NCBI GenBank assembly: GCA_018266755.1
Contig: JAFDZW010000006.1
Location: 1 to 64,000 of the forward strand
DNA length: 64,000 nucleotides
Direction of reading: 5' to 3'
DNA from: Bacteroidota bacterium
Lineage (GTDB): Bacteria > Bacteroidota > Ignavibacteria > Palsa-1295
A model generated the notes under the pieces. The model ran no database searches and was not told the origin of the DNA. It saw nothing but the letters and a program-made list of their open reading frames with translations. Numbering within the stretch: the first letter of the stretch is position 1; each line of letters begins with the position of its first letter. A program made the translations under genes and the position numbers. Below, in pieces: positions 8,541-15,427 of the stretch.

Positions 8541-11303
8541 TTACGGATTGATGATGACATAGTTGATGAACGACGTAGCACCCACCGGGTTATCCGACGC
8601 TTCGATATCGAACGAGTTCGAACCCACGTTCGTCACCTGTACCGCGACGGTACCGGCGCTTGCATGGTTCTCGATCGACACCGTGATCGATGCACCGGAG
8701 GTGATCGTCTGGCCCGCAGGCAGAGTGATCGTCTGAATGTAATTCGTCCACGCGACATGGCCCTTCAGGGTATTGTTGTTACCAATAGACTTGATCACGT
8801 TACCCGCAGCATCCAACGTAAGGTACAACGCCGGATTGTCGTCACGCGACAACTGGTTCGTGCGTGTCATGCGAACGTTACCCGTTGCCGAGTCAGCCCA
8901 CATGAAGTTGTTGATGCCCGTTGCAGCATTGAACGTAGAACCCTGAATATTCAGGTTACCGGTCGTACCGGTGTTGACGTTCGTATTTACGTTGCTGGTG
9001 CTGTTACCGAGATTGACATTACCGCTCGTACCCTCGAAGTTGAGGTTATGACCATTCATGCTCACGAAACGGTCACCGAGAATCGGAGCGCCGCCCGTTG
9101 CGGACGAACCAAGTTCGACCGTGTTGCCATTCGCTACCGTCAAACCGTTATCGGCATTGACGAGTGAGCTAAGAGCACGGACGTGTACATGGTTGGTCGC
9201 GTCGAGGATCAGCATTGTCGTGTCGGTCGTCGTCGTCAGGTTATTGATGACCACCGTTCCTGTTACACCCGGATCGATTTTGACATTCTGCACCGACGTA
9301 CCGTCACCGATATTGAAACTGCCCGCACCGTCAAAGTTCAACGCGTTGCCGTTCAATGTGACGAAACTGTTGCGCAACAAATTTGCGCCACCCGTTGCTG
9401 CAGAACCGAGTTCGACAGTCGGGGTACCTGCGACGTTCGTCAGCAGCAAACCGTTTCGTGCGCCGACCAGATTGTTCATCGAACGAGTATGAACGTTGCC
9501 GTTCTCGTCGGTGATGAGGATGGTCGTGTCGGTCGAAGCGGTCAGGCTCTTGAAGGTCAAGTTGCCACCCGTACCGTGATCGAGCGTGATGTTCTGTACT
9601 GCCGCACCTCCGCCAACATTGAAGCTGCCGGATCCCTCGAAATTGAGGGCATGCGTGCTCAGGTTAACGAAGCGATCGCCCAACAAGAGCGCGCCACCGG
9701 TTGCAGCAGAACCGAGTTCAACGACGTTATTGCTCGTGATCGTCAAACCGTTATCGGCGCTGACAAGTGAGCTCAGTGCACGTGTATGAACATTTCCTGA
9801 TCCGTCAACGATTACAAGCGTGGTATCGGTCGTAGCCGTGAGGCTCTTCAACGTCAACTGGCCTCCTGTGCCATGATCGATCGTAATGTTCTGGACGCCT
9901 GCTGCGCTTCCGATATTGACATTACCACTACCGTCGAAATTGAGGTCATGGCCAGCCAATGTGACGAAGCTGTTACGCGTAAGGTTTGCACCTGCCGTCG
10001 CAGCAGAGCCGAGTTCAACCGTGCTCGTGCCGCTGATGTTGTTTACGATAAGACCGTTATCTGCACTGACGAGCGAGTTCATCGAACGCGTATGTACGTT
10101 TCCGGTACCGTCAGTGATCAGGATAGTCGTGTCGGTGGTTGCGGTAAGGCTCTTGAGTGTAAGCTGTCCGGTCGCACCGTGATCGAGAGTGATGTTCTGC
10201 GAGTTCGTACCATCGCCGATCGAAAAGTTACCTGCACCCTCGAATGTGAGGTCGTGGCCACTGAGTGATACGAAGCGATTGCCGAGCAACGGAGCACCAC
10301 CAGTAGCGCCCGAACCGAGTTCGACGACGTTATTGCTTGTAATCGTCAAACCGTTATCGGCGCTGACAAGTGACGTCAAGGCACGTGTATGCACGTTGCC
10401 GGTACCGTCGATGATCAACAATGTCGTATCGGTCGTCGCGGTGAGGTTCTTGATATTCAAGTTACCGCCAGTTCCGACGTCAACACTGACGTTGAACTGT
10501 GCCGAACCGTTACCGAGGTTGAAGTTGGCATTGCTGCCGCTGGTAAATGCGACATTGAAGCCAGCCTGGTCGATCGACGTATTCTTTATGAGTGTCCCAC
10601 CCCATTGAATGAGCGAATCACCAACACGGGTCAAGCCGTTGTTCACATCGAACATTCCGCCCAACATATCACGCCACACTGGAGCGGTAATTCCCGTCGA
10701 AGTGAGAACCTGACGGTTCGTACCGACAGCAGTGAACTGATAGGCTGTTCCATCGCCATACGCAACAGCGCCTGCCGTAGGCACGGCATTGCTATTCGTA
10801 CCACCACGATCAATATGCAGAAGGCTGACATTGTCATATCCTGTTGCATCGTTGATACCTTGGATCAAGCGATTATTCAAACCGCTGTGCCCAACGTTCA
10901 CCAATGTGGAATCTACAGGCCCCTTGATATCACCATCGAGTGTGGTCAGCACCGAAGGATCAACCCACTGTAGTCCGTTACCGGCTGTGTTCACTTGCAA
11001 GAGGAAGTGAGATTGAGCCGGACCGAAGGCATCAGAACGCACGATCTGGTTCTGGTCATTGAGCCAGAGCGAGTAGTTCTGTCCAGCCGTCGGTGTCGGC
11101 GCCTGGTCGAGTTGGTAGAAGTTTGTCGATGCACCTGCGCCGGTGATCGCGCGCAACTGCACGTAATTCGGAGTCGTCCCTCCGGTCGAGAGCCTGAGCT
11201 GTTGGGTAACCAACGACGGCACTTGAGCGGAAACGACCCCTGCCAGTCCGACAACCGCTACCACGGCTGCCAGCTTGGCACTGAGGAGTGTGATTCGTTT
11301 CAT
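8541..11303 (-). CDS. Exported repeat protein with alternating 100-residue repeats (920 aa)
   Basis: Begins with a clear signal peptide (M-K-R-I-T-L-L-S-A-K-L ... V-V-S-A-Q). After an N-terminal region typical of FCB fibre-like proteins comes an array of five repeats of about 100 residues with a half unit before it. Each carries T-A-T-T-D-T-T, G-N-V-H-T-R, S-A-D-N-G-L, V-E-L-G-S-x-A-T-G-G-A and L-x-F-x-G-x-G. The repeats alternate between a form with R-A-L-S-S-L and G-D-R-F-V and a form with R-S-M-N-S-L and R-N-S-F-V. The last 65 residues (I-T-L-P-A-G-Q-T-I ... Y-V-I-I-N-P) are the C-terminal domain shared with two neighbours. Surface fibre or adhesin is an inference; no enzyme motif is seen. 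Confidence 0.75.
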   Translation of the reverse strand: MKRITLLSAKLAAVVAVVGLAGVVSAQVPSLVTQQLRLSTGGTTPNYVQLRAITGAGASTNFYQLDQAPTPTAGQNYSLWLNDQNQIVRSDAFGPAQSHFLLQVNTAGNGLQWVDPSVLTTLDGDIKGPVDSTLVNVGHSGLNNRLIQGINDATGYDNVSLLHIDRGGTNSNAVPTAGAVAYGDGTAYQFTAVGTNRQVLTSTGITAPVWRDMLGGMFDVNNGLTRVGDSLIQWGGTLIKNTSIDQAGFNVAFTSGSNANFNLGNGSAQFNVSVDVGTGGNLNIKNLTATTDTTLLIIDGTGNVHTRALTSLVSADNGLTITSNNVVELGSGATGGAPLLGNRFVSLSGHDLTFEGAGNFSIGDGTNSQNITLDHGATGQLTLKSLTATTDTTILITDGTGNVHTRSMNSLVSADNGLIVNNISGTSTVELGSAATAGANLTRNSFVTLAGHDLNFDGSGNVNIGSAAGVQNITIDHGTGGQLTLKSLTATTDTTLVIVDGSGNVHTRALSSLVSADNGLTITSNNVVELGSAATGGALLLGDRFVNLSTHALNFEGSGSFNVGGGAAVQNITLDHGTGGNLTFKSLTASTDTTILITDENGNVHTRSMNNLVGARNGLLLTNVAGTPTVELGSAATGGANLLRNSFVTLNGNALNFDGAGSFNIGDGTSVQNVKIDPGVTGTVVINNLTTTTDTTMLILDATNHVHVRALSSLVNADNGLTVANGNTVELGSSATGGAPILGDRFVSMNGHNLNFEGTSGNVNLGNSTSNVNTNVNTGTTGNLNIQGSTFNAATGINNFMWADSATGNVRMTRTNQLSRDDNPALYLTLDAAGNVIKSIGNNNTLKGHVAWTNYIQTITLPAGQTITSGASITVSIENHASAGTVAVQVTNVGSNSFDIEASDNPVGATSFINYVIINP
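9116..10445 (-). repeat. Tandem ~300-bp coding repeats in an A/B alternation (602-bp super-repeat)
   Basis: Equivalent segments start near 9116, 9414, 9717, 10016 and 10319. Copies 1, 3 and 5 resemble each other more than copies 2 and 4 do, at DNA and protein level, so the true duplicated unit appears to be an A+B pair of about 602 bp. The repeats lie inside the 920-residue protein gene. They could change copy number by recombination. Confidence 0.8.
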
Positions 11304-11322
11304 TGTTGTATGGGTTAGTGAT

Positions 11323-11340
11323 TAATTCTAGCTAGAATTA
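11323..11340. promoter_or_regulatory. Perfect 18-bp palindrome upstream of the repeat-protein gene
   Basis: TAATTCTAGCTAGAATTA is its own reverse complement. It lies 20 bp before the ATG at 11303, in the 60-bp gap between two genes of the same strand. It could be an operator for a dimeric regulator or a small mRNA hairpin; neither can be shown from the sequence. Confidence 0.35.
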
Positions 11341-11363
11341 GTGTCGTATCAACACAATCATTG

Positions 11364-12929
11364 TTATGGATTCACGACGAGATACGTCAGGAATCCGGTG
11401 TTTGTAGGATACGATGCGGAAAATTGCACCGTAAACTGATTCGTCGCAACGTTCGTGACCATATAGCCCACGATGTTCTCGAATCCTTGTGCATCGAACT
11501 GGGAAATAGTCACGCTCGAATTTGCACTGCAACCGACCGTCGGCGGCAGCGATACGGTGAACGTCGTGGCTCCCTGCGGGATGGCAATGCGCCCCGCATA
11601 GGAGTTACCCCCCACGGTTGCTCCTCGTAACGAATTCGATTCGATCGTTCCTGTTCCGGTAAGGCGCAGCGACGAACCGTCGCCCACCTTCATATCTTGG
11701 TTCTGATTAATACCACTCGTTACCTGATTCCACGGAATGGTCACCGCCGTGGGGATAACGTTGACCCAGCTCATGACACCGTTCGGATCGGATGTCAGCA
11801 ATGCGTCGGTCACTGCAAGTCGCGGCGGCAATGAATACGTCAGGTCATTCGCTTGATTGACCGCCTTAAAGGCAGAATAATGCAACCCCTGGGGATCGCC
11901 AATGCGCAATTCGCTCGAGTTACTCAGGAAGACGTTGCCTGCAACATCGAGTCGCGCTTGCGGCGACGTCGTACCGATACCGATACGGGTACCGTCGTTA
12001 TACAAAAATGTGTTCGAGACCCACTGCGTACCGTCATGACGCAGAGTCGCACCCTGCGTACCGGCGGGAAGGCCGACGAGTGTCGTCGAAATAACATTAT
12101 TCCCTTGAGCGTCGGTGGTAATCACAATACCGGTCCCCGGCTTGATCGCTGTCGTATCGTCACCGGCCGGGAGCCACTTCGTACCGTTCCACTTGAGAAC
12201 CTGCCCCGTCAAGGCACCCATTTGATTAATCTTCTCACCGGTCACAGCCTGATCGGTGATCTTTTCTGTTGTGACAGCGTTGCGCGCAAGTTTGCGCGTC
12301 GAGATCGACGTATCGGCCACTCCGATCGTCACTGTCGGGCCACGGGGCTGGATGATATCGATCGTTCCGTCAAGATTTTGAATGGTGCGAATACCCTGGG
12401 GGTTGGCGGAGATCGTGATTACTCGCCCGTTCTGCACGACGCTCGTGGTCGAATCGCCGATGATACGGATCGGACCGTCCACCTCGTTAATACTTGTGAC
12501 GACACCTTGGGCATCTGCGGAAACGGAACTTGCACGATCTGCAGTCTGTGCATGCAGCGCATACGGCACAGCCGTGAGCGCCGTTCGTGGCGTCATCTCT
12601 GCCCCGCCATCGACACTTACTCCAAGCCAATATTGATTTCCGAAGTCGATAGAATTAGGAATAGCACCGGTTGCACCAATAATGAGATTGAATAGTCCTT
12701 TGAGGGTATTGGTCGGTTGTGTTTCGGCGAAGAGCTCCGTGCCACCAGTCGGCGCATCGTATAGGGCGATCTTAATCACGTGTTGCCCGTCCGAGATGGG
12801 ATTCCCATTCGGCGACACAATCAGACCCTGGTAGCTGATCTGTCGGGGAATCTGGGCAAATACAGAATTCGAGCAGAATGCTGCCAATACTATCACGCTG
12901 CCAACAATGCACCACAATCCTTTTAGCAT
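11364..12929 (-). CDS. Exported fibre-like protein with shared C-terminal beta-domain (521 aa)
   Basis: The Met at 12929 gives a normal signal peptide (M-L-K-G-L-W ... V-F-A-Q). It is followed by the Q-I-S-Y-Q-G-L-I ... G-N-P-I-S-D-G module common at the start of secreted FCB fibre-like proteins, with A-L-Y-D-A-P-T-G-G and P-Y-A-L-H-A-Q further on. The central region contains a collagen-free stalk-like stretch and an R-L-D-V-A-G-N-V-F-L-S-N-S segment like those preceding tail-fibre repeats. The last 70 residues end T-Y-L-V-V-N-P and match the C-terminal domain of the proteins at 8541 and 7670. The frame runs upstream to 13112, but the extra residues do not look coding. First gene of the four-gene minus-strand block. 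Function unknown. Confidence 0.75.
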   Translation of the reverse strand: MLKGLWCIVGSVIVLAAFCSNSVFAQIPRQISYQGLIVSPNGNPISDGQHVIKIALYDAPTGGTELFAETQPTNTLKGLFNLIIGATGAIPNSIDFGNQYWLGVSVDGGAEMTPRTALTAVPYALHAQTADRASSVSADAQGVVTSINEVDGPIRIIGDSTTSVVQNGRVITISANPQGIRTIQNLDGTIDIIQPRGPTVTIGVADTSISTRKLARNAVTTEKITDQAVTGEKINQMGALTGQVLKWNGTKWLPAGDDTTAIKPGTGIVITTDAQGNNVISTTLVGLPAGTQGATLRHDGTQWVSNTFLYNDGTRIGIGTTSPQARLDVAGNVFLSNSSELRIGDPQGLHYSAFKAVNQANDLTYSLPPRLAVTDALLTSDPNGVMSWVNVIPTAVTIPWNQVTSGINQNQDMKVGDGSSLRLTGTGTIESNSLRGATVGGNSYAGRIAIPQGATTFTVSLPPTVGCSANSSVTISQFDAQGFENIVGYMVTNVATNQFTVQFSASYPTNTGFLTYLVVNP

Positions 12930-13321
12930 GAGAGAAATGCGGTCTCTCGAAAGAAAAACCCCACAATGTCCCCTGTTTTGACAGGAAACACCACAGGGGC
13001 TCTTCAATAACTCAGGTGACGGCTGTTTGTTACAGCCCGACTGGTCGTTGGGCGATATTCCATACTGCAACAGCAGCATATCATTGCAGAGACTCTCAAC
13101 GGAGAGCCTCATTCAAAGGGGGCTTTTATCAGCTTGGTCAGGAAAGACAGCAAAACTATCTCATCTTTCCCTGATCGAAGCACCACTTGGCATACTACTT
13201 AGCGGTGCAAAAACAACAACTTATCAACCTTGAACGGCTATTACCGTTTTCTAATATACGATAGATTTTGTTCCAATACAAGTTGATACTTATATTTTGC
13301 ACAAAATATATTTCAACCACA
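12930..13321. other. 392-bp intergenic region
   Basis: No gene is supported here. It holds the expected promoter region of the fibre-like gene block (transcribed leftward) and the end of the OmpA-like transcript. The right part is AT-rich and has an 8-4-8 inverted repeat at 13291-13310 (TATATTTT, spacer GCAC, AAAATATA) just past the stop at 13322. The short plus-strand frame at 13027-13233 has no recognisable features. Confidence 0.5.
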
Positions 13322-15403
13322 CTATTGTATCTGGGGACTTGCGACAAAGATTGTCACCGTTCGACAGTAAAAACGCCCCTCTGGAACATCGTTATCGTAT
13401 AAAAGTTCTGAACTGCCAATCCCTTGGATCGTCGCATTCGGCGTGCCGATCGCAGCAGAAGTCGCTTTCGCGCGTGATCCAGCGAGGTTACGGTTATACT
13501 CCATCGTGCCGATACGGTCGGCGTATCCTTTGATCGTAATTAGATCGGTGGGCTGGATTCGCGACTTCACGAAATCTGCAATACGCTGGTTTGCGCCGCT
13601 GAGCGCAGACTTGCCGAAATCGAACAGGATCAAGTTGTACGTCGAAAACACCGTGTCGGCAATATGCTGCTCACGTTTCTTCGCGAGCGTAAGCTGATAC
13701 ACCGGCACGGAATCGGTTGGGGTTGTCACCGTCTGACCGACCTGATCGGTGGCGGTCATTCCGTACTTAAAGGCACGGAGGTTTGCAAGCGTGCGCTGCT
13801 TTTCCTTCTCCATCTTCCAGTCAATGTGATCGGGCACCGTATTCGTGCCATCGTACTTCTTTAGTTCATGGATTTGATCACCAGCCGTCACCTTCCAACT
13901 TGCAACACCCGCTTGCGCCTGTACGAGCGGCTTGAAGCGAACAATCGGCGGACGAGGTACACGCAAGGTGTCCACGGTCAACACCGGCGCGAGCACTTCC
14001 CAATCGTTACTGGTGATCTCCACACGACGATTTTCTGCAATACCATCCTCTGTCGTTTCGCCTGATGCTTTCTCGGGCAGATTGCGATATTCGATTGCAA
14101 CACGAGATGGATCGAGCTTCCAGACATTGAGGAAGTAATCGCGAACCGTTTCTGCACGACGCTTCGACAAGCCGGTATTCCCCTTCTCGTCACGCATATC
14201 CTGATTACAGCCAATGAGCGTGAGCTTTGCCTTCGGATGCTCGAGCATACGCCTACCGACGATGTTCATGATCTGGTAGTAGAGCTGCAGCGTCTCATAG
14301 TTAAAGAGCTTATCCACGAAGAAGTTATTCGTTTCTTCGGGTGTCAGCGTAGTATACTCCGGACGCATGTCGCTACTATTCTCCGCAAAGAATACATAGT
14401 TCAATAGCGGACGAAGCTGTGTCGAAATGAACTCCTCGATCGTAAACTTCAACGGGATTTCATTGCCATCTTTATCCACGCCAAAGACCTGCAAATTTGC
14501 TGCAATCTTCGGCTTCTTGTCCTCCGGCGGCGGCGGTGGGGGTGGCGGTGGCGGAGGAGGAGGCGGAGGAGGAGGCGGAATCACACGTACAGGGATCGGC
14601 GTATATCCTACGCCGACACCTAAGCGATACGATGTCGCATTCCAATTATACCCTTGCACAAGAGGCGTAAAGCGCAGAGCAAATGATGCTTCGGGATATG
14701 CATTGAGCGACCCAGATGAATCGAGTGGAAGCCGGTAGCGCAACAACGCTTGAGCACCGAAAATGAACGATGCCGCAGAGGGTATTTTCCCACCAACGAC
14801 ATTCCGTTGACGCGTATGATTTCCCGAATCATTGAATGTCGCACTCGAAGGATCGATTAAATCCTCGTGCTGGTCAAAGCTTTTTTGAATTAATGGACCA
14901 CCGAACACCCCAACACCGAAGTTGATCTTTGGTGTGATTCGAAACATCAATGACGGCTCCAGATTGATCGATGCGAGATGCGAGACGAGCGTATTACGTA
15001 CCGTCGCGAGTGAACCTTGGGTGGTGTGTCCGTTGCCGAGATCGAGATTCACCGGTATCTGTGCGTCTTCGTTATCGGTCGCGCTGAAGTTGTCGTAGCG
15101 GAGTTTGATGTCGACTGACATGAACTGCGTCAGGGGCAACACATAGAACCCGCCGATGTTCAGTCCAAGACCGCTGCCTCCGCGGAATTCCCAACAGCAA
15201 TTTGGGATGCCTGGAAGGGATGGGAAAGACGAAACATGCTTCGCAAATCCCGCGCCGAGCATACCGCCGTAGATCGGAAGCACCGCGCGCTCGCTATCGG
15301 AAAGCGGCTGCGAATAGACGGCTGTGCATGCAAGTGCCGTCAACACGAACGACACAAGAATGCCCCTCACCGCACGAACGAGAGTATTATGATGAAACGT
15401 CAC
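13322..15403 (-). CDS. OmpA-family outer-membrane protein with PNCC barrel and two OmpA domains (693 aa)
   Basis: Signal peptide at residues 1-32, then a barrel-like region of about 240 residues opening with P-G-I-P-N-C-C (64-70), a run of 18 prolines near residue 275, and two OmpA-like peptidoglycan-binding segments. The first (about 340-460) contains N-S-S-D-M-R-P and R-R-A-E-T-V-R-D-Y-F. The second (about 575-690) contains L-F-D-F-G-K-S-A-L, G-Y-A-D-R-I-G-T and N-R-N-L-A-G-S-R-A. OmpA domains anchor the outer membrane to peptidoglycan. The start lies 24 nt after the T9SS cargo gene at 15428, implying co-transcription. The barrel region aligns by eye with the partial protein at 63494. The proline tract is encoded by a GGC/GGA-type repeat at 14525-14579 that may vary in length. 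Confidence 0.88.
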   Translation of the reverse strand: MTFHHNTLVRAVRGILVSFVLTALACTAVYSQPLSDSERAVLPIYGGMLGAGFAKHVSSFPSLPGIPNCCWEFRGGSGLGLNIGGFYVLPLTQFMSVDIKLRYDNFSATDNEDAQIPVNLDLGNGHTTQGSLATVRNTLVSHLASINLEPSLMFRITPKINFGVGVFGGPLIQKSFDQHEDLIDPSSATFNDSGNHTRQRNVVGGKIPSAASFIFGAQALLRYRLPLDSSGSLNAYPEASFALRFTPLVQGYNWNATSYRLGVGVGYTPIPVRVIPPPPPPPPPPPPPPPPPPEDKKPKIAANLQVFGVDKDGNEIPLKFTIEEFISTQLRPLLNYVFFAENSSDMRPEYTTLTPEETNNFFVDKLFNYETLQLYYQIMNIVGRRMLEHPKAKLTLIGCNQDMRDEKGNTGLSKRRAETVRDYFLNVWKLDPSRVAIEYRNLPEKASGETTEDGIAENRRVEITSNDWEVLAPVLTVDTLRVPRPPIVRFKPLVQAQAGVASWKVTAGDQIHELKKYDGTNTVPDHIDWKMEKEKQRTLANLRAFKYGMTATDQVGQTVTTPTDSVPVYQLTLAKKREQHIADTVFSTYNLILFDFGKSALSGANQRIADFVKSRIQPTDLITIKGYADRIGTMEYNRNLAGSRAKATSAAIGTPNATIQGIGSSELLYDNDVPEGRFYCRTVTIFVASPQIQ

Positions 15404-15427
15404 TGGATCGTCCGGGTGTGTATGTTC

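Noticed and set aside
2844-12929. Prophage tail region
   Set aside because: The long proteins resemble tail fibres, but all have signal peptides, and no capsid, terminase, portal, integrase or lysis genes are nearby.
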